Assembly: GCF_002115725.1 (NCBI RefSeq)
Contig: NZ_JFKD01000011.1
Coordinates: 62,001 to 126,000, forward strand
Reading direction: 5' to 3'
DNA length: 64,000 nt
Origin: Marivita cryptomonadis
GTDB taxonomy: Bacteria > Pseudomonadota > Alphaproteobacteria > Rhodobacterales > Rhodobacteraceae
This document shows, piece after piece, positions 56,732 through 64,000 of this stretch. A program made the translations under genes and the position numbers. The notes under the pieces were generated by a model that worked only from the letters and a program-made list of their open reading frames with translations, did no database searches and had not been told where the DNA came from. The number at the start of each line of letters is the position of its first letter. Position 1 is the first letter of the stretch.

Positions 56732-58240
56732 TCAGAGCGGCGGATGGTCCGGGAGCGCGCGGCGCAGAAGTTTGTTGTTGGCATTACGGGGCAGGGACGC
56801 GACGCGGGTATAAAGTCGCGGTTGTTTATAGCGGGCCAGACGTTCAGTTGCGAAGCTTTCCAGCGCGGTGGGGTCCAGCGGGCGGTCCGACACGTAATAC
56901 GCCGCGATCACGCGGGTGTCGGCTTTGATGTCTATATCGGTAACACCGACTTCGTGGATGTCGGGATGGGCCAGCAAGGCTGCTTCAACCTCCAGCGGGC
57001 TGACACGGAACCCGCCTGCATTCATCATGTCGTCGGCGCGGCCGTGATACAAAATGTCTTTGTTTTCTGTCATTTCGCCCATGTCCCCGGTCAGAAACCA
57101 ATCGCCCTGATACCGGGCAGCAGTTTCCTCGGGCTGGTTCAGGTATCCCAGCATAAGGCCCGGATCGTCGCGGTGTACGGCGATGATGCCGGGAGTGCCG
57201 ATGGGGACTGGGCCTTGATCGCCCATGATCGCGATGCGGCGGCCCTGTTGTGGCCAGCCAAGGCTTTCTGGCGGCAAGTCGGGTGATCCGGGGGCCGCGG
57301 AAATGAAGGTCGAACATTCGGACATGCCGAACGCCTCGTGAACGCGGGTGCCCGTTGCCGCATGCCACGTGTCGCGTATCGACGCGGGCAGCTTTTCCCC
57401 GGCAGACAGGCCATGTCGCAGTTTCGGAAGATCAAGGCTGCCTGACTTTAGGATGTTCCGGTAAACACCCGGGGCTGCAGCAAAAATCGTTGCTTCATGA
57501 CGCTTGAGCAGGAGCGGGATCTGCGCATGTTCGACGCCCTGCGCCGGGATGAGGGCGGTGGCGCCTTTGGTCCACGGGTCCAACAGGCCCGTACCCAATG
57601 TATAGGTCCAGTTGAACGCGCCTGCGTGCATGAGGCGATCAGACCTGGTCAAGCCGTACCAGCCGTCCATCATCATCCCGCGCGCCCAGATGGCGCGATG
57701 GGCGTGGCAGACGGCGCGGGGTTTGCCTGAAGTGCCAGAGGTGAAGATGATATAGGCCAAACGGTTCGGATCACCGAAAGCATAGGGGGCAGGTGACAGG
57801 CCGTACCATTCAGACATCTGATCCGTACGGATCACCAGTACGGATGCCGGGCAGGCGGTCTGACCGTCGTGCAGGATCGCTGTCGGGTCCGTCATGTCGA
57901 CCAGAACCTGAACTTCAGGTTCGGTGAGTTGCGACGACGTAGGGATCGGCACAATCCCGACCGCGATGGCGGCGAGATAGGCCACCGGAAATTCGACGGA
58001 ATTGCCCACCCGCATCAACAGCCTGTCGCCCGGGACAAGACCACTTTGTAAAAGCCCGGTGGCGCTGCCAAGGATGGCGCTACGCAGGCGATCATAGCTC
58101 CAGCGTTGGGCGCCTGTGGGTTTCACTACAGCCAAAGCGATCTTGTCCGGCGCGCGGTCGCTGGCGGCCAGAACATGGGCTGTCAGATTGAAGTCCTGCG
58201 GGCAGGGCGGCCAGGGGCCAGTGTCGGATATCGAGCTCAT
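56732..58240 (-). CDS. AMP-binding acyl-CoA (or aryl-CoA) synthetase
   Basis: A 502-residue ANL-family ligase that activates a carboxylic acid to its acyl-CoA through an acyl-adenylate. The ATP loop is AYIIFTSGTSGKPRAVCHAH; HEAFGMSECSTF and WFLTGDMGEMTENKDILYHG follow, and the catalytic lysine is in RNANNKLLRRALP. The substrate cannot be read; similarity is to short or aromatic-acid ligases. The XRE-cupin gene diverges from it with only 78 bp between starts and could regulate it. Confidence 0.85.
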   Translation of the reverse strand: MSSISDTGPWPPCPQDFNLTAHVLAASDRAPDKIALAVVKPTGAQRWSYDRLRSAILGSATGLLQSGLVPGDRLLMRVGNSVEFPVAYLAAIAVGIVPIPTSSQLTEPEVQVLVDMTDPTAILHDGQTACPASVLVIRTDQMSEWYGLSPAPYAFGDPNRLAYIIFTSGTSGKPRAVCHAHRAIWARGMMMDGWYGLTRSDRLMHAGAFNWTYTLGTGLLDPWTKGATALIPAQGVEHAQIPLLLKRHEATIFAAAPGVYRNILKSGSLDLPKLRHGLSAGEKLPASIRDTWHAATGTRVHEAFGMSECSTFISAAPGSPDLPPESLGWPQQGRRIAIMGDQGPVPIGTPGIIAVHRDDPGLMLGYLNQPEETAARYQGDWFLTGDMGEMTENKDILYHGRADDMMNAGGFRVSPLEVEAALLAHPDIHEVGVTDIDIKADTRVIAAYYVSDRPLDPTALESFATERLARYKQPRLYTRVASLPRNANNKLLRRALPDHPPL

Positions 58241-58318
58241 GCCAAAGCCCTAGGCCGCAAACGAAAGCGCCGCAAGCGCAGGTTGCCGGGGAGGCAAGCT
58301 GGCACTATAGATGCACCC

Positions 58319-58945
58319 ATGACTCATGATCCGAAAAACCTGATCCGTATCGCGCGGGACACCGGCGCCCAAGACCAGCCCGAGCCGCTGAACCTGGGCG
58401 AGCGCGTGCGTGACTTGCGCAAAGCACGGAACTGGACGTTGGAGCAAGCCGCGCAGCAGGCGGGGTTGGCGCGGTCGACGCTGTCGAAGATCGAGAACGG
58501 GCAAATGTCGCCCACCTATGACGCGCTGAAGAAGCTGGCCATCGGATTGCAGATCGGCGTGCCGCAGCTTTTCACGCCGCCGCAGCGGGAAAAGGTCAAC
58601 GGCCGGATGGTGGTCACGCCCAATGGGCAAGGTCAACAACACGCCACAACCACTTACGAACACGAGCTTTTGGCGGAAAACCTAACGAAAAAACAGATGC
58701 TTCCGTATCGGGCGCGGGTGCGGGCGCGCACGGTTGATGAATTCGACGGTTGGGTACGTCACGACGGCGAAGAGTTCCTGTACGTGCTGACCGGCGTGAT
58801 CCGTCTGTATACCGAATTTTACGAGCCGGTCGAAATGCGCCGGGGGGACAGCGCCTATTACGACGCCACGATGGGGCATAACGTGATCTCGGTCTCGGAT
58901 GACGATGCCAGCATCCTATGGGTCACGTCACTTAGTTCGGCGTAA
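58319..58945 (+). CDS. XRE-family regulator with C-terminal cupin domain
   Basis: A 208-residue transcriptional regulator. An N-terminal helix-turn-helix at about residues 25-80 includes LRKARNWTLEQAAQQAGLAR and STLSKIENGQMSPTYDALKK. The C-terminal cupin at about 105-200 has DEFDGWVRHDGEEFLYVLTG and MRRGDSAYYDATMGHNVISV, likely a small-molecule or metal sensor. Divergence from the acyl-CoA ligase suggests it controls that gene. It converges with a small hypothetical gene. Confidence 0.88.
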   Translation: MTHDPKNLIRIARDTGAQDQPEPLNLGERVRDLRKARNWTLEQAAQQAGLARSTLSKIENGQMSPTYDALKKLAIGLQIGVPQLFTPPQREKVNGRMVVTPNGQGQQHATTTYEHELLAENLTKKQMLPYRARVRARTVDEFDGWVRHDGEEFLYVLTGVIRLYTEFYEPVEMRRGDSAYYDATMGHNVISVSDDDASILWVTSLSSA

Positions 58946-58948
58946 AGG

Positions 58949-59182
58949 TCAGTGCAGACTGACGTCTTGCCCCTGTCTGGCGAGAGATTGAAAGAACAGC
59001 CAATCCGCCAATTCCTCGCTGGCTTCCAGATCGGTCAGATCATGCGTCACCGCAATGTGCTGGGTCAGGCCGGTCAGATCCTGTGGCGGCTGTTCCAAAG
59101 CCTCGCGGCTGAGAAGCGGAAAGCGGGCCTCAAGATGGGCCAGCGCGGTTGTCCAGTTTTCAGTGATGTCAGTCCAAGTCAT
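58949..59182 (-). CDS. conserved small hypothetical protein
   Basis: A 77-residue acidic protein starting MTWTDITENWTTALAHLEAR, with ALEQPPQDLTGLTQHIAVTH and ASEELADWLFFQSLARQ. I recognise similar small proteins in Rhodobacterales, but not a named family. The helix content looks high. The start at 59182 has a GGAGGAG site, which supports it being real. It lies 4 bp from the end of the convergent XRE gene. Confidence 0.7.
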   Translation of the reverse strand: MTWTDITENWTTALAHLEARFPLLSREALEQPPQDLTGLTQHIAVTHDLTDLEASEELADWLFFQSLARQGQDVSLH

Positions 59183-59298
59183 CAGACGCTCCTCCAAACG
59201 CCCCTCGCACTGTCTACGATGGCATGCAGAGCGAGTCGCTCAAAAGCGGCGCGCGGTCGCATGGGGCAGCGCGCCGCAGACGTTGGTTGGTCGGAGTT

Positions 59299-59415
59299 TT
59301 AGAACCAACTTTGGACAGTGCGGGACGTGGTCGAGATATCCTGACCGATGCCATCAACGGTGGCACAGGCGCTCAGCGCGCCTGAAACCAGTATGAAAAG
59401 TACCCATGCACGCAT
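59299..59415 (-). CDS. entericidin-like small lipoprotein
   Basis: A 38-residue lipoprotein, MRAWVLFILVSGALSACATV at the start, with a lipobox LSAC and Cys17, then DGIGQDISTTSRTVQSWF. This matches the entericidin EcnA/EcnB pattern (signal, Cys, DGIGQDI). An AGGAG site precedes its ATG. It begins 3 bp after the YejA-like stop on the same strand, so it is probably cotranscribed. It may act as an envelope lipoprotein of unknown task. Confidence 0.82.
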   Translation of the reverse strand: MRAWVLFILVSGALSACATVDGIGQDISTTSRTVQSWF

Positions 59416-59418
59416 GGA

Positions 59419-61236
59419 TCACTCCTCTTCCCACCACCAGACATCAGGCTGCCAGCCGATCCAATCGCCATAGATCGGGATTGCGGTCGGGTATTTGAGC
59501 TCTTTCGCATGGGCGATGCGACTGATGTTCCACTGGTAGATCGGGATAACGTATCGGCCGGTGGTCAACACCCGGTCCAGCGCGCGGGTGGCGGCAACGA
59601 AGTCATCGCGCGAGTCCGATTGCAGGATCGCGTCCACCATCGCTTCGGCGGCGGGGGAACACATCCCCATCCAATTGCGTGTGCCCGGATTATCGACACC
59701 GTCACAGCCCCAATAGAGCTTTTGTTCGTTGCCGGGGCTGAGAGACATGCCCCAACGGTTGTAGCTCATGTCGAAGTCGTAATTGGTGGTTCGTTCCTTG
59801 AACTGCGCCGAGTCGATCGTTGTGATCGTCGGCGTGATGCCGACCCGTTCCAGCGATTGCGTGTAGAGGTCGATGATCGACTGTTCCTCGGTGCTGCCTT
59901 GCTGGAGCAGGATTTCAAAGGTGAAGGGCGCACCGTCTGGGCCGACCATCTTACCATCGTTGATGGTGTATCCCGCCTCTTCCATCAGGTCGATGGCAGC
60001 GCGGATGTTGCCACGGTTGCGTTCGGTCCCGTCTGAAACGGGCAGGGCGTAGCCATCCAGGGCGCCGGGCAGCAGGTCGGCTGCAAATGGTTCAAGCAGG
60101 TCGCGCACGCGGCCCTCTGCCGGACCGTCCTGCATGCCCAGAACCGAGTTCGAGAGATACGAGGTGATGCGCGGCTGTTTTGAGCCGGTCATGGTTTCGT
60201 TGATGAATTCAAAATTGAACGCATGCAGCATCGCATCACGCACGCGCCAGTCCTTGAACTGTTCGCGGCGGGTGTTCATCACGAAACCGGTCATTCCCGA
60301 GGGGCGTTCATGCGGGATCACCGATTTGACCACATCACCGCTGTCGATGGCGGGGAAGTCGTATTGGGTGTCCCATTTTTCGACATTGAATTCGCGGCTG
60401 GAATTCAGCGCACCGGCCTTGAACGCCTCGAACATGGCGGTGCCGTCGCCGTAGAATTCCATGCGGATCTCATCAAGGTTCGCCTGACCGCGCATGAAGT
60501 TGACGTCTCGGCCCCAATAGTCTGGGTTGCGCTTGAGGCTGACATAGCGGCCCGCTTCGAATTCGTCGATCACGTAAGGGGCGGTCGAAATCGGCACCTC
60601 GTCAATGCCGGATGCGTCGAATTCCTTGCCGTCCCACTGGGCATTTTTCAGGATCGGACGCATGCCGATCAGCAGCGCCATTTCGGGGTCGTCTTCGTTG
60701 AAGGTGAACCGAATGCTGCGCGGTCCGGTCTGTTCCATCGACGCCACTTTCTTCCACGCGCCGTGGTAGCGGGGGTGCCCGATGGTGCCGAGGGTCTCGT
60801 AGGACCACATCACGTCTTCCACGGTGAGCGGTGTGCCATCCGAGAACGCTGCCTCTTCGCGCAGGACAAATTCGACCCAATCGCGGTTTTCGCCAACCTC
60901 GATTGATTCGGCGAGAAGGCCGTAAAGTGTGAACGGTTCGTCCCAGTTTCGACCCATCAGGCTTTCATATGCGAGGAACCGAAGCTGCCACGGGGTCGAG
61001 CCTTTGGCGATATGCGGGTTAAGGCTGTCGAAGCCGCCTACCTCGCCTGTCACGATGCGTCCGCCCTTGGGTGCCTCTGGGTTGGCATAGGGGAGGGACA
61101 CAAAATCCGGTGGTAGTTCCGGGTCGCCATACATAGCTATGCCGTGTTGCGGGTCTGCCGTTGCGAATTGCGCGCTAAGCGCGAGTGTCAAAGCGGCGAT
61201 GCTGATGTGACGTTTTAGGAAAAAAACCGATCTCAT
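59419..61236 (-). CDS. ABC transporter substrate-binding protein, family 5 (YejA-like)
   Basis: A 605-residue periplasmic binding protein for peptides, of the YejA (microcin C/oligopeptide) group. A signal peptide of about 27 residues (HISIAALTLALSAQFATA) is visible. Then DFVSLPYANPEAPKGGRIVT, WEFVL-like blocks, GTPLTVEDVMWSYETLGTIG and RNPDYWGRDVNFMRGQANLD fit family 5. No permease or ATPase gene lies on either side; downstream is the entericidin-like gene. It must use components encoded elsewhere or work alone. Confidence 0.9.
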   Translation of the reverse strand: MRSVFFLKRHISIAALTLALSAQFATADPQHGIAMYGDPELPPDFVSLPYANPEAPKGGRIVTGEVGGFDSLNPHIAKGSTPWQLRFLAYESLMGRNWDEPFTLYGLLAESIEVGENRDWVEFVLREEAAFSDGTPLTVEDVMWSYETLGTIGHPRYHGAWKKVASMEQTGPRSIRFTFNEDDPEMALLIGMRPILKNAQWDGKEFDASGIDEVPISTAPYVIDEFEAGRYVSLKRNPDYWGRDVNFMRGQANLDEIRMEFYGDGTAMFEAFKAGALNSSREFNVEKWDTQYDFPAIDSGDVVKSVIPHERPSGMTGFVMNTRREQFKDWRVRDAMLHAFNFEFINETMTGSKQPRITSYLSNSVLGMQDGPAEGRVRDLLEPFAADLLPGALDGYALPVSDGTERNRGNIRAAIDLMEEAGYTINDGKMVGPDGAPFTFEILLQQGSTEEQSIIDLYTQSLERVGITPTITTIDSAQFKERTTNYDFDMSYNRWGMSLSPGNEQKLYWGCDGVDNPGTRNWMGMCSPAAEAMVDAILQSDSRDDFVAATRALDRVLTTGRYVIPIYQWNISRIAHAKELKYPTAIPIYGDWIGWQPDVWWWEEE

Positions 61237-61315
61237 TTTCGCAACAATCCCTGTCTGCCCTTGTTTTGTTGTGCCTGACGGTAACTGGGCTTTCGTGGCT
61301 TTTCAAACTTTTAGC

Positions 61316-61344
61316 TTGGAACGCTGCGAAGAATTGCCTATAAA
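61316..61344 (+). promoter_or_regulatory. predicted sigma-70 type promoter of the small RNA
   Basis: TTGGAA (61316-61321) and TATAAA (61339-61344) are separated by 17 bp, a good spacing. The start of transcription would be near 61351, ahead of two hairpins. Confidence 0.45.
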
Positions 61345-61350
61345 GGACTT

Positions 61351-61425
61351 ACTGCTCGATAGGTTTCTTGCCTGTATGAAACCTGCCTCAATAACTTAAC
61401 CCCGGCTTCGTGCCGGGGTTTTTTT
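61351..61425 (+). ncRNA. candidate small regulatory RNA
   Basis: About 75 nt from a predicted start near 61351 to a strong intrinsic terminator. First hairpin: AGGTTTC pairs with GAAACCT (61361-61384, 10-nt loop). Second: CCCCGGC-TTCGT-GCCGGGG then seven T. No gene on the plus strand lies upstream (the yejA-like gene points away), so the terminator must serve a separate transcript. No coding frame with a ribosome site is seen inside. A good sRNA candidate of unknown target. Confidence 0.6.
61400..61425 (+). terminator. strong rho-independent terminator
   Basis: A 7-bp GC stem CCCCGGC/GCCGGGG with loop TTCGT and a run of seven T. It ends the candidate small RNA. Confidence 0.9.
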
Positions 61426-61478
61426 CTGTCTGTATATCAGCCGTTCTGCAAGAGTGACGCAACAGCAGGAGAGGTGAG

Positions 61479-61847
61479 ATGGACAGCTTGACCCAAGTTC
61501 TAAAGGCCTATGGCGATGCATGGTGCGAAGCCGACGCGGACAAACGGCGCGCCCTTCTTGGGATCGCGTGGGCGGATGATGGCCTTTACCAAGACCCCGG
61601 TAGCGAGGCGCGGGGGCGCGATTCGCTGCATGCGCATATCGGGCGGGTTCATGCGCAATTTCCGGGCGCTCGAATCGAGCTGACCTCGGGTGTGGATGCG
61701 CATCACGATCGTATCCGTTTTGCGTGGCGCATGGTCATGACGGATGGGACGGTTCCGGTGCAGGGGGTCGACTTTGGGCGCGTCGGTGTCGATGGCCGTC
61801 TGACCGAGATCATCGGCTATTTCGGCGCACAGCCGCCAGAGGCGTGA
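61479..61847 (+). CDS. NTF2/SnoaL-like protein
   Basis: A 122-residue cone-shaped alpha+beta protein. It has VLKAYGDAWCEADADKRRAL, YQDPGSEARGRDSLHAHIGR and VQGVDFGRVGVDGRLTEIIG, typical for the SnoaL/nuclear-transport-factor-2 fold. Members range from isomerases to non-enzymatic. No active-site residues can be assigned. An AGGAGAGGTG-type ribosome site precedes the ATG. It is 78 bp ahead of bdhA. Confidence 0.8.
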   Translation: MDSLTQVLKAYGDAWCEADADKRRALLGIAWADDGLYQDPGSEARGRDSLHAHIGRVHAQFPGARIELTSGVDAHHDRIRFAWRMVMTDGTVPVQGVDFGRVGVDGRLTEIIGYFGAQPPEA

Positions 61848-61876
61848 ACCACCATCCTTTCTTTGTGTTATGCAGT

Positions 61877-61897
61877 TGCAGCATGTAGCATGCTGCA
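61877..61897. promoter_or_regulatory. palindromic operator upstream of bdhA
   Basis: TGCAGCATG-TAG-CATGCTGCA: perfect 9-bp arms with a 3-bp centre, 28 bp before the bdhA ATG. It resembles TGC-rich sites reported for the PHB regulator PhaR, and is a likely repressor site; the regulator is not in the window. Confidence 0.6.
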
Positions 61898-61925
61898 CAA
61901 GCAAAAGACCAAGGAAGGAGCGATC

Positions 61926-62699
61926 ATGTCGCTGAAAGGGAAAACTGCTGTGATCACCGGGTCGAATTCCGGGATCGGCTTGGGTGTGGCGCATGAACTG
62001 GCCCGTGCAGGCGCGGATGTGGTGATCAATTCGTTTACCGACCGGGACGAAGATCATGCGCTCGCAGCGGAAATCGCCAAGGAGCATGGCGTCACGGTTC
62101 GCTATATCCAGGCCGATATGTCGAAGCCTGATCAATGCCGTGCGCTGATCGAACAGGCGGGCGCCTGCGACATCCTTGTAAACAACGCAGGCATCCAGCA
62201 TGTCGCCCCGATTGACGAATTCCCGACCGAGAAATGGGACGCGATCATCGCGATCAATCTCAGTTCGGCCTTTCACACCACAGCCGTCGCTTTGCCGATG
62301 ATGCGCAAGGCGGGTTGGGGCCGGGTGATCAATATCGCCAGCGCCCACGGGCTGACCGCGTCGCCGTTTAAATCAGCCTATATCGCGGCCAAGCACGGGG
62401 TTGTCGGGTTGTCGAAGACGACGGCCTTGGAGACGGCGCGGGAGCCGATCACCTGCAACGCGATCTGTCCGGGCTATGTGCTGACGCCGTTGGTCGAGGC
62501 GCAGATCCCAGATACCGCCAAAAAGTACGACATGACCGAAGAAGAAGTGACGCAGAAGGTGATCCTTGAACGCCAGCCGTCAAAGGAATTTGCGACGGTC
62601 GAGCAGATCGGGGGTACGGCTGTGTTCCTATGCTCGGATGCGGCGGCGCAAATCACCGGGACGACGATTTCCGTGGATGGGGGCTGGACCGCGCTTTGA
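61926..62699 (+). CDS. bdhA: 3-hydroxybutyrate dehydrogenase
   Basis: Interconverts D-3-hydroxybutyrate and acetoacetate with NAD, in PHB breakdown and ketone-body use. The 257-residue classical SDR has ITGSNSGIGLGVAHELARAG (TGxxxGIG), DILVNNAGIQHVAPID, the catalytic Ser region NIASAHGLTASPFKSAY, the YIAAK pair, and the family-specific ICPGYVLTPLVEAQIPD. I start at MSLKGK with an AGGAG site. A patatin-like gene follows, as in other Rhodobacteraceae. Confidence 0.93.
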   Translation: MSLKGKTAVITGSNSGIGLGVAHELARAGADVVINSFTDRDEDHALAAEIAKEHGVTVRYIQADMSKPDQCRALIEQAGACDILVNNAGIQHVAPIDEFPTEKWDAIIAINLSSAFHTTAVALPMMRKAGWGRVINIASAHGLTASPFKSAYIAAKHGVVGLSKTTALETAREPITCNAICPGYVLTPLVEAQIPDTAKKYDMTEEEVTQKVILERQPSKEFATVEQIGGTAVFLCSDAAAQITGTTISVDGGWTAL

Positions 62700-62776
62700 G
62701 CGCGCGGTTGTAACGAGGGGCCAGCCCCTCGTGCTCCCCGGAGTTTATTGGGCAAGATGAAGGTGCAGGGGACGGT

Positions 62777-63808
62777 ATGGTAAAGATCAATCTTGCGCTT
62801 CAGGGCGGTGGTGCGCATGGCGCGTTTACATGGGGTGTTCTGGACCGGCTTTTGGAAGAGGACGATCTGGAGATCGCGGCGATCACCGGCACCTCTGCCG
62901 GGGCCCTGAACGGGGCCGCGCTGAAATCCGGGTGGCTGGAGAACGGGCGGCAGGGCGCGCGGGACAATCTGGAATGGCTTTGGGCGCAGGTGGCGCGACT
63001 GGATGATCTGGCGGTGCCAAAATGGATGCAGGCGTGGCTGCCGACCCCGGCGGCGATCAGCACCGGGTTGGAGTTTTCGCCCATCTACATGCTGGGTGAT
63101 ACGCTTGGGCGGATGATGTCGCCCTATGCCTGGGGGCCGCTTTACGAGAATCCGTTGGAGAAGATCGTCGACCAGTTCGATTTCGGGCGGGTCTGCGCGA
63201 TGGAAGGACCCCGGCTTTACGTATGCGCCACACAGGTCCGCGATGGCAAAGTGCGGGTTTTCGAGGGCGATGCGATCAGTACCCAAAGCATTTTGGCCTC
63301 GGCCTGTCTGCCAACGCTGTTTCAAGCTGTGGAGGTGGAAGACCCGGAGACCGGCAACATGGAGGCGTTCTGGGACGGGGGCTATACCGGGAACCCGGCG
63401 TTGTTTCCGCTCTACGATGCGGAATTGCCCGATGATGTGGTGATCGTGAACATCAATCCGCTCGAACGCGATACCGTGCCGGTGATGCCGAACGAGATTC
63501 AGAACCGGATCAACGAGATCAGTTTCAATTCGTCGCTGCTGCGAGAGCTTCGCGCCATCGAATTCGTGCAGCGCCTGATTGCCGATGGCAAAATTCAGGA
63601 GGGGGCAATGAAGAATGTCCGAGTGCACATGATCGCCGATGACGACCTGATGAACGATCTTTCGGTTGCGACCAAAATGATCCCAGTGCCGTCGGTCATC
63701 GCCGAGTTGAAAGCGGCTGGCCGCCGTGCCGCAGGGTCGTTCCTTGCTCACCACAAGGATGATCTGGGGCAGCGGCAGACGGTCGATCTTGTCAGAATGT
63801 TTGGCTGA
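62777..63808 (+). CDS. patatin-like phospholipase family protein
   Basis: A 343-residue serine lipase-like protein. The oxyanion loop is LQGGGAHGAFTWGVL; the nucleophile Ser40 is in ITGTSAGALNGAAL (GxSxG); the catalytic Asp is in AFWDGGYTGNPAL (DGG). No signal peptide. Next to bdhA it is probably linked to PHB or other lipid-ester turnover, perhaps as a depolymerase or granule-associated lipase. Its end overlaps the convergent antiporter gene by 17 bp. Confidence 0.88.
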   Translation: MVKINLALQGGGAHGAFTWGVLDRLLEEDDLEIAAITGTSAGALNGAALKSGWLENGRQGARDNLEWLWAQVARLDDLAVPKWMQAWLPTPAAISTGLEFSPIYMLGDTLGRMMSPYAWGPLYENPLEKIVDQFDFGRVCAMEGPRLYVCATQVRDGKVRVFEGDAISTQSILASACLPTLFQAVEVEDPETGNMEAFWDGGYTGNPALFPLYDAELPDDVVIVNINPLERDTVPVMPNEIQNRINEISFNSSLLRELRAIEFVQRLIADGKIQEGAMKNVRVHMIADDDLMNDLSVATKMIPVPSVIAELKAAGRRAAGSFLAHHKDDLGQRQTVDLVRMFG

Positions 63809-64000
63809 GCCACGCCATATATCCGGCATAGAGCAGCAGAAACATACCGCCTGACTTGCGGCCAATGCACTTTTTCCAGAAGAGCAAGCCGATCAGCAAG
63901 GCCGTGGAGGCCAGCATCACGCCGATATCGGGCAACAGGCTCGCATCCACGGGCAGGGGGACGACCAGCGCGGTGGCGCCAAGAATTCCGAGGATGTTGA
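63792..64000 (-). CDS. 3' end of a Na+/Ca2+ antiporter (YrbG/CaCA family), cut by the window edge
   Basis: The last 68 codons of a minus-strand gene. It reads NILGILGATALVVPLPVDAS, then a membrane helix (VMLASTALLIGLLFW) and one more (MFLLLYAGYMAWLSQTF) before the stop. The NILGILGATALVVPLPV segment fits the second alpha-repeat of CaCA exchangers such as YrbG. The start lies beyond the window. Confidence 0.75.
   Translation of the reverse strand, partial: NILGILGATALVVPLPVDASLLPDIGVMLASTALLIGLLFWKKCIGRKSGGMFLLLYAGYMAWLSQTF

Overview
The window is chromosomal DNA from a marine-type alphaproteobacterium of the Roseobacter group (Rhodobacteraceae). This is inferred from high-GC coding sequence, the gene order yceD-rpmF-plsX-fabH-ihfA-merR, the CtrA-phosphorelay genes cckA and chpT, a GAAC-N7-GAAC SOS box before recA, the ornithine-lipid genes olsB-olsA, and palindromic intergenic repeats typical of the group. 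Genes are dense, on both strands, and nearly all intact. I see no rRNA, insertion sequence, prophage or CRISPR array.

Layout. 0-6 kb: a minus-strand block with dcd, tRNA-Pro, a MerR regulator, ihfA, the lipid-synthesis pair fabH/plsX, rpmF and yceD. 6-13 kb: bamE, an OlsB-like acyltransferase, an ABC-F ATPase, a histone-deacetylase-like amidohydrolase, chpT (minus), a DUF3553 gene and olsB-olsA. 13-23 kb: gyrA, usg, an M32 carboxypeptidase coupled to ctaA, trmJ, a divergent ThiE homologue, a SYLF lipoprotein and hemB. 23-30 kb: mfd, a cysteine-rich protein, tRNA-Gly, an aldehyde dehydrogenase and an SDR. 30-34 kb is the accessory stretch: clustered palindromes, an AT-rich orphan gene with a HEPN-like R-x4-H-x-Y motif, a RACo-type ferredoxin/ASKHA protein, a DM13 protein and a stretch with strong RNA-folding potential. 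34-43 kb: a CaiB-type CoA transferase, agmatinase, guaB, rsmB, cckA and recA. 43-49 kb: alaS, DUF1330, typA and an outer-membrane barrel. 49-59 kb: an SMR pump, an MttB-family methyltransferase with an unusual leader, YitT, a TPM protein, icd, an MFS pump, a K+ channel, a DsbA-like protein, an acyl-CoA ligase and an XRE-cupin regulator. 59-64 kb: an entericidin-like lipoprotein, an orphan YejA-type binding protein, a probable free-standing small RNA, bdhA with a palindromic operator, a patatin-like lipase and the 3' end of a Na+/Ca2+ antiporter.

How genes work together. PlsX and FabH feed phospholipid synthesis; OlsB/OlsA make phosphorus-free ornithine lipids, useful in phosphate-poor seawater. 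CckA and ChpT are the first two steps of the relay to CtrA. BdhA and the patatin-like protein probably act in polyhydroxybutyrate turnover. The RACo-like protein and the MttB homologue, 17 kb apart, are both parts of corrinoid-dependent methyl transfer, probably on methylated amines or betaines.

The most unusual items are the HEPN-like gene in an AT-rich island, the small-RNA candidate at about 61.35 kb, the foldable region at about 34 kb, and the mttB leader with an Arg-rich micro-ORF. All functional calls come from reading motifs; no database search was run.
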